The translations under genes and the position numbers were made by a program. From the NCBI GenBank assembly GCA_963756895.1, contig CAVWPI010000006.1, positions 213,135-277,134 of the forward strand: DNA of 64,000 nucleotides. The letters run 5' to 3'. The DNA is from DASUAS01 sp963756895 (GTDB lineage: Bacteria; Actinomycetota; Acidimicrobiia; IMCC26256; DASPTH01). The notes beneath the pieces are model-generated. The model searched no databases. It saw only the letters and a program-made list of their open reading frames with translations, and had not been told where the DNA came from. The stretch's first letter is position 1; each line of letters starts with the position of its first letter. Below are positions 54,650 through 63,820 of the stretch, one piece after another.

Positions 54650-56345
54650 ATGACCGACAGCGAGATCCTGATCCGGGGCGGCGACGTCGTCGACGGCACC
54701 GGTGCGCCGGCCCGGCGAGCCGACGTGCGCGTCCGCGGCGACGAGATCGTCGAGGTCGGCCCCGACCTCGCGGTCGAACGGCGCGACCGAGATCGACGCG
54801 TCCGGCGCGGTCGTGACCCCCGGGTTCATCGACACGCACTGCCACACCGACCCGCAGGTCTTCTGGGATCCGTACGTCGATCCCGATCTGCTGCACGGCG
54901 TGACCACCATGCTGGTCGGCAACTGCAGCCTCTCGCTGTATCCCGTCACCGACGCGACGCGCGGCGAGGTCTCCGACCTCTTCGCCTACATCGAAGACGT
55001 CCCGCGCCACCTCTTCGACGACGCGGTGCCGTGGACGTGGTCCGACTACGCCGGCTACCGCGACGTCGTGAACGCGACGGGCACGGGCATCAACCTCGCC
55101 GGTCTCGTCGGGCACAGCATGTTGCGGCTCGTCGGCATGGGTCGCCGACGCGTGGACGCGCGCCGCGACCGACGACGAGTCCGCGGCGATGGCCGCGATC
55201 CTGCGCGAGGCGATGGCCGAGGGTGCGTGGGGACTCTCCACGTCGTTCCTCGACGTCGACCAGTCGGGTCGACCGGTGCCGTCGCGCCAGGCCGAGGGCG
55301 CCGAGTTCGACGCGTTGTTCGACGTGCTGCAGGAAGCCGGCCGCGGCGTGGTCGAGGTGGTGCCCGACCTGCTCGGCCCCACCGCGATGGACACGCTGCG
55401 CGACCTCGGGCAGCGCTGCGGCCGCGCGGCATCCCGATCACGTGGACCGGGTTCACCTACGTCGACTCGGCGCCCCACCGCACGCAGCGGTGGATCGACG
55501 TCGCCACCGAGCTCGCCGAGCAGGGCACGCTGATGTACCCGCAGCTCTCGCCGCGCACCGTCGACATGCGCCTCAACTGGGACTCGTCGATGATGTTCAT
55601 GTCGATGCCCGAGGGCTGGCACAAGGTGGTCGCGGCGCGCGGCGCCGACATGCAGGCGCTGCTCGAGAATCCCGAGTGGCGGGCCGCGGCCCGCGACGAG
55701 TGGGACCGCACCAAGCTCGCGATGTTCCCCGTCAACCGACTCGACGTCGTGCGCATCGTCGAGGTCGTCGGCGCCGAGAACGAGCGTTGGCTCGGCAAGA
55801 CCGTCGCCGACGTGGTCGAGGAGCGCGGCGGGCATCCGTCCGACGTGCTCGCCGACTTCGTGCTCGAGAACGACTGCCGGCCGGGACTCGTCGCCACGGG
55901 CATGGCGAACGCCGACGTCGAGGGTGTGGCCCGCACGCTCCAGAACCCGGCGGTGCTGATCAGCTCGTCCGACTCCGGCGCGCACGCGCAGATGATGTGC
56001 TCGTCGGGTGACACCACGCTGCTGCTCACCCGCCACGTCCGCGACCGCGACGACTTCACGCTCGAGGACGCGGTCTACCAGCTCACCGGTCGTCAGGCCG
56101 ACGTGTTCGGTTTCCACCGTCGCGGCGTGATCGCACCCGGCAACGTCGCCGACCTCAACGTGTTCGCGCTCGACGAGCTCACGTACGGCGGGGACGAGTT
56201 CGTGCACGACCTGCCGAACAACGGCGTCCGCATGCGTCGCCCCACCGGCGGCTACCGCAGCACGTTGCTCGGCGGCACCGTCGTGCAGGAAGACGGCGAG
56301 CGCACCGGCGCACTGCCCGGCCGCGTCATCAGCTCGATCGCCTGA
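54650..56345 (+). CDS. N-acyl-D-amino-acid deacylase-like amidohydrolase (about three indels)
   Basis: Paralogue of 4375-6080. The ATG at 54650 follows GGAGG: MTDSEILIRGGDVVDGTGAP. The metal HxH is in TPGFIDTHCHTDPQVFWDPY, GVTTMLVGNCSLSLYPVTDA follows, and the distal Asp is in LISSSDSGAHAQMMCSSGDT. Frame changes occur near 54783, 55140 and 55433. The C-terminal half from GIPITWTGFTYVDSAPHRTQ to GALPGRVISSIA is continuous. About 564 residues. It is convergent with the AMP ligase (24 bp). A D-amino-acid substrate is only the family default. Confidence 0.82.
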
Positions 56346-56369
56346 CCGAGCACGGCGTCGACGAGACCG

Positions 56370-57829
56370 TCAACCGCCCCGGGCTTCGACGAGTCGTCCG
56401 CGGTTCACCTTCATGGCCTCGCTGCGCGGGATGGCGTCGACGATCTCGATCGACTTCGGCACCTTGTAGGGGAGGAGACGGCTCTTCGTGTACTCCTTGA
56501 CCTCGTCGAAGGTCGGCGGGTCGGCGGGGTCGGTGGGGGCGATGACGGCGTGCACCCGTCGACCCCATTCCGGATCCTTCAGGCCGATGACGACGACGTC
56601 GGCGATCTTCGGATGGTCGCTGAGCGCGGCTTCGATCTCGGCGGGGAAGACGTTGGCGCCGCCGGTGATGATGAGGTCGACGCGCCGGTCGACCAGGTAC
56701 AGGTAGTCGTCGGCGTCGAGGTAGCCCATGTCGCCGACGGTGCCGTACCCGTCGTCGGTCATCTGCAGTTGCGGTGCTTCGCCGAGGTAGGTGGCACCCA
56801 CGTAGTTGGGTGAGCGCACGAAGATGTGGCCGATGTCGCCGGTGGGGACGTCGTTGCCGTCGTCGTCGAGGATGCGGACCTCGGCGCCGTTGAAGCCCCG
56901 GCCGACGCTGCCTTCGTGCTCCAGCCACTCGAGGCCGGTGAGCACGGTGAGCCCGAGGGCTTCGGTGGAGCCGTAGGCCATGATGATCTTCTCGGCGCCG
57001 ATCAGGTCGGCCCACCGGTGCACCAGCGAGGGCGGCATGGGCGCGGCACCCTGCATGATCCACTCCAGGCTCGACAGGTCACGGTCGTCGACGTCGGGCA
57101 GGTCGGAGACGCGCTGCATCATCGTCGGAGTGGCGGTGAACGTGGTGATGCGGTGTCGTTCGATGACGTCGACGATGCGGGCGGCGTCGAACTTCTCGAG
57201 CACGAACAGCTGGTCGCCGGTGAGCATGCTGCTCAGCGTGGCGAACGCGTTGATGTGGTACATCGGCGCCAGCACCAGGATGCGCTGCGGGCACGTCACC
57301 GGCATGAACGCCTCCGCGATCGGGGTGCCCATCATCGGGTTGAACACCGCGGGTTGCTGGGAGAGGATCACCTTCGGGGTGCCGGTCGCACCGCTGCTGC
57401 AGATGCCGTTGCTGTTCGGCGAGATCACCACCGGCAGGTCCGTGACCGGGTCGTCGGCGGTGGCGTGGATCCAGGGCAGGTCGTCGGCACCGATGTAGAC
57501 CTTCGGGTCGATCACCTCCTTGAGGCGGTCGAGCTCCCAGTCGGGCACGTCCCAGCGCACGGGAACCGGCACCGCACCGAGCGTCCACGTCGCCAGCACC
57601 CCGAACACGAACTCCGGCGAGTTGCGGATGCCCGAGCCCGACCCGATCGCCGAAGCCACTCCCGCGGCGCGAGCGCGGCCGCGAGCTGGCTCGAGCGCGG
57701 TGCAGCTCGCGACCACGTCACCGACCGTTCGCTGCCGTCCATCGCCAGGTGCACGTAGGCGATCGCGTCGGGCTGCTGCTCCGCGAGCTCGCGCAACCGC
57801 TCGACGTTGCTGGGGGCTTCCTCGGTCAC
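56370..57829 (-). CDS. AMP-dependent acid-CoA ligase (indels near the 5' end)
   Basis: About 486 residues. The GTG at 57829 follows GGAGAG: VTEEAPSNVERLRELAEQQP. The frame is lost between 57725 and 57640 and resumes at RNSPEFVFGVLATWTLGAVP. The adenylate motif ICSSGATGTPKVILSQQ has Ala in place of the first Thr (SGTTG to SGATG). Then ILVLAPMYHINAFATLSSML, MAYGSTEALGLTVLTGLEWL, VDRRVDLIITGGANVFPAEI and IPRSEAMKVNRGRLVEARGG with the C-terminal Lys. It is of the type found in bile-acid and terpenoid-type acid ligases. The substrate is not assignable. Confidence 0.83.
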
Positions 57830-57892
57830 CGTGCTCTCCTGTCGGTCGCCATCCCGACACGATGCCCGGTACGGCGACCGCGCCCAACCCGA

Positions 57893-58176
57893 TCAGCGGG
57901 CCAGCAGGTCCGCCTCGGCCGGATGGAGGTCGATGTACTCCCGCACGAACCAGCAGGTCGGGACGACGGTCCGGCCCTGCGCCCGCACGTCGTCGAGGGC
58001 ACCCTGGACGAGGACGGCGCCCAGTCCGCGGCCCCGCTGCGCCGGGTCGATCTCCGTGTGCGGGGGAGGCTGACCACCTCGCCGTCGGCCACGAAGTCGG
58101 CGATGCCGACGACGTGCCCGTCGACCACCAGCTCGTACCGGTTGCGCTCGTCGTTGCGTCGCACGTCGCTCGTCAT
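57893..58176 (-). CDS. GNAT-family N-acetyltransferase, small (one frameshift)
   Basis: About 94 residues. The ATG at 58176 opens MTSDVRRNDERNRYELVVDG. An extra base near 58066 shifts the frame, which resumes as HTEIDPAQRGRGLGAVLVQG, the acetyl-CoA pyrophosphate loop (Q/RxxGxG/A). It ends VREYIDLHPAEADLLAR. The size and ending match the YjdJ/Yji-type minimal GNAT proteins. The substrate is unknown. It lies between the AMP ligase and the tRNA gene. Confidence 0.75.
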
Positions 58177-58236
58177 GCCGTGGTTTGTACCCCCACGAGG
58201 ACGTCCGGGATCGCTCCCAGGTAACCTCCAACTCCC

Positions 58237-58308
58237 GCCCTCGTAGCTCAGTGGATAGAGCATCGGCCTCCGGAGCCGTGTGCGCAGGTTCGAGTCCTGC
58301 CGAGGGCG
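58237..58308 (+). tRNA. tRNA-Arg (anticodon CCG)
   Basis: Cloverleaf: acceptor GCCCTCG/CGAGGGC with discriminator G, D arm GCTC...GAGC, anticodon loop CTCCGGA with CCG at the anticodon position, T arm GCAGG-TTCGAGT-CCTGC. The stem next to the anticodon has four good pairs (CGGC/GCCG). The 3' CCA is not encoded. It decodes CGG, an abundant codon at this GC content. The next ATG starts 3 bp later. Confidence 0.93.
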
Positions 58309-58311
58309 CTC

Positions 58312-59043
58312 ATGGCGACGTTCGTCCTGGTGCACGGCGGTGGGCACGGCGGCTGGTGCTACCAGCGCGTCGCTCGACGTCTGCGCGACCACGGCCACGA
58401 CGCCTACACCCCGACACTCACCGGGCTCGGCGAGCGCTCGCACCTCCTCCATCCCGACATCGACCTCGACACGCACATCACCGACGTCGTCAACGTGCTC
58501 GAGTTCGAGGGCCTGCGCGACGTGTTCGTGGTCGGCCACAGCTACGGCGGCATGGTGATCACCGGCGTCGGCGACCGCGCCGCCGATCGCGTCGCCGGGC
58601 TCGTGTACCTCGACGCCGCCAACCCGGCGAACGGCCAGTCGCTGATCGACGTCGCCGGCCCCATGATCAACATGACCCGGCCGCTCGGCGCGATCGTCGA
58701 CGGCGTCGAGCTGGTGCTGCTCCCTGCGCCCGGCGCGGCCGCGTTCTACGGCATCACCGACCCCGACGACATCGCGTGGACCGACGCCAAGCTCACCGGT
58801 CACCCGTGGAAGTGCTTCGAGCAGCCATTGCGGCTCGAGCACGAAGACGAGCTGGGGGCGATCCCGCAGTACCACATCGTGTGCACCGAGAACCTCCGCA
58901 CGCGCGACCGCGAGCTCATGGAACGCGCGCGTGCGGAGGGCCGGTTCTGGGAGATCGACACCGGCCACGACCTGATGATCACCGAGCCCGACGCGGTCAC
59001 CGCCGCACTCCTGGAGATCGCGACGTGCAGCTCGAGCTGCTGA
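58312..59043 (+). CDS. Alpha/beta hydrolase (esterase/hydroxynitrile-lyase-like)
   Basis: Intact 243-residue hydrolase: MATFVLVHGGGHGGWCYQRV (oxyanion HGGGHGGW), FVVGHSYGGMVITGVGDRAA with the nucleophile Ser in GHSYGG, an acid residue in GITDPDDIAWTD or nearby, and the catalytic His in DTGHDLMITEP. The layout fits the EstC/salicylate-esterase (MES/SABP2-like) group. The end overlaps the next gene by 19 bp. The ATG begins 3 bp after the tRNA, so the leader, if any, would include the tRNA. Confidence 0.88.
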   Translation: MATFVLVHGGGHGGWCYQRVARRLRDHGHDAYTPTLTGLGERSHLLHPDIDLDTHITDVVNVLEFEGLRDVFVVGHSYGGMVITGVGDRAADRVAGLVYLDAANPANGQSLIDVAGPMINMTRPLGAIVDGVELVLLPAPGAAAFYGITDPDDIAWTDAKLTGHPWKCFEQPLRLEHEDELGAIPQYHIVCTENLRTRDRELMERARAEGRFWEIDTGHDLMITEPDAVTAALLEIATCSSSC

Positions 59044-59799
59044 ACTTCCCCGTCGACCACTTCCAGCGGGCGCAGCAGCACGCCGCCGCGGTGCAGCGCG
59101 AGCTCGACGTGCTGCGCGTCGAGGGCGCGCGCGCCGGGCGCCTGCCCCGCCGCAGCGACGAGATCGTCACCGACCTCGACACCCGATTCACCGGGTACCG
59201 GGCGACGATGGACATCCTCGACGGCCTGATCGCGCAGGGCGCCGACCATGCCGACGTGCCGATCCCCGTGCTCGGCGATCCCGAGGAACGGGCCGTCGCG
59301 GTCCAGGCGCTCGCCGACCTCCTCGACGAGATGGACGCCTACTGCGAGGCCGGCGACCAGCTGCTCACCGTCGTGACCCCGCCCGATCTCCGCGAGTTCC
59401 GCGCCTGGCTGTTCGCGCGAGGTGATCGGACAGCTCCGCGGCGCCGCACCGCACCGCGTGGCGCGAGCCCGACGCGCGGTCGAACGCCGCATCGACGCCC
59501 GCCTCGCCTGGCCGACGGCGCGCCGCTCGTGCGTGCGCGAGGCGGGCGCGCTCGACCTCGGCGACGCGGCGCGGGTGCGGGAGGCGCTGCAGTCGGCGTT
59601 CACCGAGAGCACCGCCGACGTGGTCGTCGACCTCACCGACGTCGAGTTCGTCGACTCGGTGATCCTGAGCGTGTTCGTCACCGCGCACAAGCGGTTCGCA
59701 GCCGGCGACCGCAGCCTCTCGTTCGTCGTGCCGCCCGACCTGCTCCGGGTCTTCGAGCTCACCGGTCTCGTCGGCGTGCTCGACGTCCGCGCCGTGTGA
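59025..59799 (+). CDS. Protein with C-terminal STAS domain (frameshifted)
   Basis: From GTG 59025: VQLELLNFPVDHFQRAQQHA, an N-terminal helical region of about 130 residues (DEIVTDLDTRFTGYRATMDI, LDEMDAYCEAGDQLLTVVTP PDLREFRAW), then a STAS domain: ALDLGDAARVREALQSAFTE, STADVVVDLTDVEFVDSVIL (the anti-sigma antagonist core) and GVLDVRAV at the stop. Indels lie near 59418 and 59510-59550. The only stop codon in any forward frame across the junction is TGA 59423, so it may be one protein or two genes coupled by GTGA there. A role in sigma-factor partner-switching is likely for the STAS part. Confidence 0.65.
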
Positions 59800-60892
59800 A
59801 GCGCGCGACGATCGTCGCGTCGCCACCGCGCTCCTGGCGACGGCGACGATCATCGTTGTCGGCGCGCGAGCGCGCCCGGCCGACGCGGTCACCAGCATCT
59901 GCGATCGCTTCGCCGCCGCGCCGGTGCAGGACGCGGCCCTCGCCGACCCGGTGCTGAACGAGGTGTCGGGCGTCGCCGCCAGCCACACCCAGCCTCCGCT
60001 GCTCTGGGTGCACGACGACTCCGGCGGCGCGCCGGCGGTGTACGGGATCCGACCCGACGGGACGCTGGTCGGCACCTACACCATCGACGGCGCGACCAAC
60101 ACCGACTGGGAGGACATCGCAGTGGGTCCCGGTCCCGAGCGCGGCACCAGCTACCTCTACATCGGCGACATCGGGCAGAACGGAGGTGCACGCGACCAGG
60201 TCACCGTGTACCGCGTCGCCGAGCCCGACACACCGATCGCGACCACCGGGACGCTCACCGGCGCCGACGTGATCTCGTTGCGCTACCCCGACCAGCCGGT
60301 CGACGCAGAGTCGATGTTCGTCGATCCGCGCCGCGGCGACCTCTTCGTGATCGACAAGCAGTACGTCAGCGGCGTCGGGCACGTCTTCCGGGCGCCGAAG
60401 CGTGCGCTGGTCGACGGCGCCGACGTGACCATGCGCGAGGTCGCGTCGTTCACCCTCGACCCCGACGACTCGATCCTGCCCACCGGCGTCGCGCGCTTCC
60501 CCGGCACCATCATCACCGGCGCCGACATCTCGCCCGACGGCAGCACGATCCTCGTCCGCACCTACCGCCGCGTCCTCGCGTTCTCGCGCGGCAAGCACGG
60601 CACCGTCGCGGCCGCGTTCCGCCGGCCGTCGTGCGACGCGCCGCAGATCGACGAACCCCAGGGCGAAGCCATCGGATTCACCGCGAACGGCGCGAGCTAC
60701 GTCACGATCAGCGAAGGGGTCGGCGCAGCGGTGCACCGATTCGACGGTGCGCCCGCCGTTGCGGGGCTGAAATGCGACGGGGCCCGGAGGTCGGGGGTGC
60801 GCCGCCGCGGGGACCTCGCTAGAGTCGCACCGAGAACAACAACGATCAGCCTCATCGTCATGACGGCGAGTCGGCGACCGGGCGTCCAGTAG
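59796..60892 (+). CDS. Secreted protein with beta-propeller-like repeats (frameshift in signal peptide)
   Basis: The GTG at 59796 overlaps the STAS stop. The repaired signal peptide reads VKRATIV then VATALLATATIIVVGARARP. The mature protein has VLNEVSGVAASHTQPPLLWV, HDDSGGAPAVYGIRPDGTLV, TNTDWEDIAVGPGPERGTSY LYIGDIGQN and VARFPGTIITGADISPDGST, a pattern seen in esterase-like/SMP-30-type propellers of unknown substrate. About 360 residues. The last 40 residues are Arg-rich and overlap a probable promoter, so the real end may be the TGA at 60768-60770 after one correction. Confidence 0.68.
60820..60825 (+). promoter_or_regulatory. Candidate -10 box of Liv operon 2
   Basis: CGC-TAGAGT-CGCA, matching CGC-TAGTGT-GCA at 44195-44200 before the first Liv operon. 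The leader would be about 80 nt and ends in GGGGGG, 8 nt before the GTG. Confidence 0.35.
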
Positions 60893-60912
60893 GAACCAGG
60901 GGGGTTTCACCG

Positions 60913-62970
60913 GTGCTGCAATTCATCGTCGTCGGACTCGTGTTCGGGAGCATCTACGCGCTCGCCGCGTCCGGCCTCGTCATCACGTACGTGTCGACCG
61001 GCGTGCTCAACTTCGCCTTCGGCGCATTCGCCTTCTTCATCGCGCGCTTCTACTACTTCCTGCACGTCGAGAAGGAGTGGGGCATCCTCGCCAGCGTCGG
61101 CGGTGAGCCTCCTGGTCCTCGCGCCGTTCATGGGGATCTTCTTCTACATGGCGATCTTCCGCTTCCTGCGGTTGTCGTCGCAGCTCATCAAGGTCGTGGT
61201 CACCATCGGCCTGTCGGTGGTCATCCCGGTGCTGGCCGAGATCATCTTCGGCAACGACGAGATCTTCCAGGCGCCCGGCCTCGCGCCGCAGCCGGTCTCC
61301 GTGTACAAGTGGTTCGACACCGCGGTCACCCTCGACCAGGTGATCGCCTACGCCTGCGTGATCGGCATCGTCGTGTTCGGGGCGCTGATCCTGCGCTTCA
61401 CCGAGGCCGGCCTGAGCGTGCGGGCGATGGTCGACTCCGAGGCGATGACGTCGCTGTCGGGGAGCAACCCGTCGCGCATCGCCGCCGGGGTGTGGGTCGT
61501 CTCCACCATGCTCGCGGGCCTGGCGGGCATCCTCGCCGCGCCGGTCATCGGCCTCGACCCGAACAAGTACACGCTGCTGATCGCGGCGGCCTTCGCCGCG
61601 GTCATCGCCGCCCGGCTGCGCAGCCTCCCCATCGCGGTCGCCGTCGGCCTGCTCATGGGCATCGCCGGCAGCCTGGTGCAGTACTGGCTGCCACCCGACA
61701 GCGAGATCACGGCCAACATCGTGCCGTCGATCCCGTTCGCGTTCGTCGTCATCTCGCTCATCGTCAACATCATCCGATCGGGTCGCGTCAACGAGGAGGA
61801 AGGCGTGGGTGGTGCGCTCGACCGCGCCATCACCCCGAACGGCGGGAGTCGTCTCGCCGCGTCGTCCGACTCCGAGGACCTCTATCCGAAGCTCAATTTC
61901 ACGTTCCCGATCGTCCTGTTCATCGGGATCTGCATCCTGCCGCTGATCTTCGCGCCGTACTGGCAGGCGTTGATGGTCACGGGCGTCGCGCTGGCGGTGA
62001 TCTTCCTCAGCTACACGTTGGTCACCGGCGAGGGCGGCATGCTCTGGCTGTGCCAGATCACCTTCGCGGGTGTCGGCGCGCTGGCGTCGGCGCAGTTCGC
62101 CACCGAGCACGGGTGGCCGATCATCCCCGCGATCCTCATGGGCGGCGTGATCGCGGCCGCGATCGGTGTGGTCATCGGCCTCCTCACGATCCGGCTGGGC
62201 AACCTCTACGTCGCGCTGGTCACGCTCACGTTCGGCCTCCTCATGGAACGCCTGGTGTTCAACCTCCAGGACTTCGCCAACTTCGGTGCCGGCGTCGCGG
62301 TCGCCCGCCCCGAGTTCGCCAACACCGACAAGGGGTTCATCTACTTCGGACTCGCGGTGTTCGCGATCTTCGCGGTGCTGATCGTCAACCTGCGGCGCTC
62401 GACCACCGGCCTCGCGCTCAACGCGGTCCGCTGGAGCGAGAACGCGTCGCGCACGATGGGTCTCAGCGTCATCACGATGAAGATGCTCGTGTCGGGTCTC
62501 GCCGCCTTCGTGGCCGGCGTCGGTGGTGGGCTCTACGCGCTCGTCGTTCAAGCAGGCGATCCCGCTCGACTACGCCACGCTCCTCGGCCTCGTCGTGGCT
62601 CGCGGTGCTGGTGACCTTCGGCGTGCGCTCCAACATCGCCGCGCTGCTCGCGGGTCTCCTCTTCACGTTCTCGCCCGCGTTCATCCAGACCGTGCTCAAG
62701 CTCGACGCGCCCGTGGTCGTCGACTGCCGATCCTCCTCTTCGGTCTCGGTGCCATCGCGCTCGGCGAAGAACCCCGAGGGCACCGTGCACCAGCAGGCAA
62801 TGGGCTTCCAGCGGATGCTCCACAAGGCCACGGGCGGTGGCGCCCGTGCGGTGCCGGCAGCAACCGCGTTCGCGGGGCGCCACGATCCGCGGCTGCACGA
62901 GGACGATCCACCGCCGTCGCCCGAACCGTCGCAGCCCGACGACACCACTGCAGAGGTGGCCGGCTCGTGA
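60913..62970 (+). CDS. Fused LivH-LivM permease (about four indels)
   Basis: About 684 codons. The GTG at 60913 follows GGGGGG by 8 nt: VLQFIVVGLVFGSIYALAAS, FAFGAFAFFIARFYYFLHVE (LivH). An indel near 61105, then LIKVVVTIGLSVVIPVLAEI to FAFVVISLIVNIIRSGRVNE. A linker (EEEGVGGALDRAITPNGGSR) leads without a stop into LivM: PIVLFIGICILPLIFAPYWQ, ALAVIFLSYTLVTGEGGMLW, LTIRLGNLYVALVTLTFGLL, LALNAVRWSENASRTMGLSV. Breaks near 62548, 62598 and 62726 precede a hydrophilic tail ending DDTTAEVAGS at 62970. Many membrane segments. It forms the transmembrane pore with the ATPases encoded downstream. Confidence 0.83.
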   Translation: MLQFIVVGLVFGSIYALAASGLVITYVSTGVLNFAFGAFAFFIARFYYFLHVEKEWGILASVGGEPPGPRAVHGDLLLHGDLPLPAVVVAAHQGRGHHRPVGGHPGAGRDHLRQRRDLPGARPRAAAGLRVQVVRHRGHPRPGDRLRLRDRHRRVRGADPALHRGRPERAGDGRLRGDDVAVGEQPVAHRRRGVGRLHHARGPGGHPRRAGHRPRPEQVHAADRGGLRRGHRRPAAQPPHRGRRRPAHGHRRQPGAVLAATRQRDHGQHRAVDPVRVRRHLAHRQHHPIGSRQRGGRRGWCARPRHHPERRESSRRVVRLRGPLSEAQFHVPDRPVHRDLHPAADLRAVLAGVDGHGRRAGGDLPQLHVGHRRGRHALAVPDHLRGCRRAGVGAVRHRARVADHPRDPHGRRDRGRDRCGHRPPHDPAGQPLRRAGHAHVRPPHGTPGVQPPGLRQLRCRRRGRPPRVRQHRQGVHLLRTRGVRDLRGADRQPAALDHRPRAQRGPLERERVAHDGSQRHHDEDARVGSRRLRGRRRWWALRARRSSRRSRSTTPRSSASSWLAVLVTFGVRSNIAALLAGLLFTFSPAFIQTVLKLDAPVVVDCRSSSSVSVPSRSAKNPEGTVHQQAMGFQRMLHKATGGGARAVPAATAFAGRHDPRLHEDDPPPSPEPSQPDDTTAEVAGS

Positions 62971-63820
62971 GCGCCACCGAGACCAGCCCCACCTCCGTCG
63001 GCAGCGACGCGGCAACGCCGGTGCTCGAGGCCAAGAGCGTCACCGTCCGCTTCGGCGGCCTCGTCGCCCTCAACGACGTGAGCGTGTCGGTGCCACCCGG
63101 CACCATCGTGGGGCTGGTCGGTCCCAACGGTGCCGGCAAGACCACGCTCTTCGGCGTGCTCTCGGGGCTCCTCCACCCCAACGCCGGCGACGTGTTCCTC
63201 GACGGGCAGAAGATCACCAAGAAGGCGCCGTCGAAGCGGGCTCGCCTGGGTCTCGCCCGCACCTTCCAGCAGCTCGAGCTGTTCATGGGGCTCACGCGTG
63301 CGCGAGCACATCGTGCTCGGCTATCGGGTCCGCAACCAACGGCGCCGGCTGTGGAGCGACCTCGTCACCGCCGGCGCGCTGCACCCCGCGAGCACGACCG
63401 AGCACGACGCGAGTCGACCAGCTCGTCGAGCTCCTCGGACTCACCAGCGTCGCCAACACCTCCGCGTCGGTGCTGCCGCTCGGCACCGCGCGGCGCGTCG
63501 AGGTGGCGCGTGCGCTCGCCACCGGGCCGTCGGTCGTGCTGCTCGACGAGCCGTCGTCGGGTCTCGACGGACACGAGACGTCGCAACTCGGCGCCGCGCT
63601 CCGCACGGTCGTCGAGGAAGAACACGTGTCGTTGCTCCTCGTGGAGCACGACGTCGCGATGGTGCTCGGGCTCTCGAGCCAGGTCGCGGTGCTCGACTTC
63701 GGTGTGCGCATCGCCTACGGCAGCCCCGACCAGATCCGCAACGACCCTCAGGTGCGCGCCGCGTACCTCGGCGACGACGAAGCCGTCGAGGGCACCCACG
63801 AAGGAGAAGGCAAGGCCTGA
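62967..63820 (+). CDS. livG: LivG-type ABC transporter ATP-binding protein (two frameshifts)
   Basis: GTG at 62967 overlapping the permease stop (GTGA). VLEAKSVTVRFGGLVALNDV, Walker A GLVGPNGAGKTTLFGVLSG, GLARTFQQLELFMGLT (Q-loop), signature region SVLPLGTARRVEVARALATG (degenerate), Walker B VVLLDEPSSGLDGHETS and switch His LLLVEHDVAMVLGLSSQVAV. Insertions near 63299 and 63411 move it through the three frames. About 283 residues. It overlaps the next ATPase (TGATG). Unlike the first Liv operon, LivG here follows the permease. Confidence 0.88.

Noticed and set aside
1..63820. Programmed ribosomal frameshifting as the cause of the many frame changes
   Set aside because: No shared slippery heptamer or downstream structure is seen, the sites are unrelated, several fall in one gene, and whole regions are free of them. 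Error is simpler.
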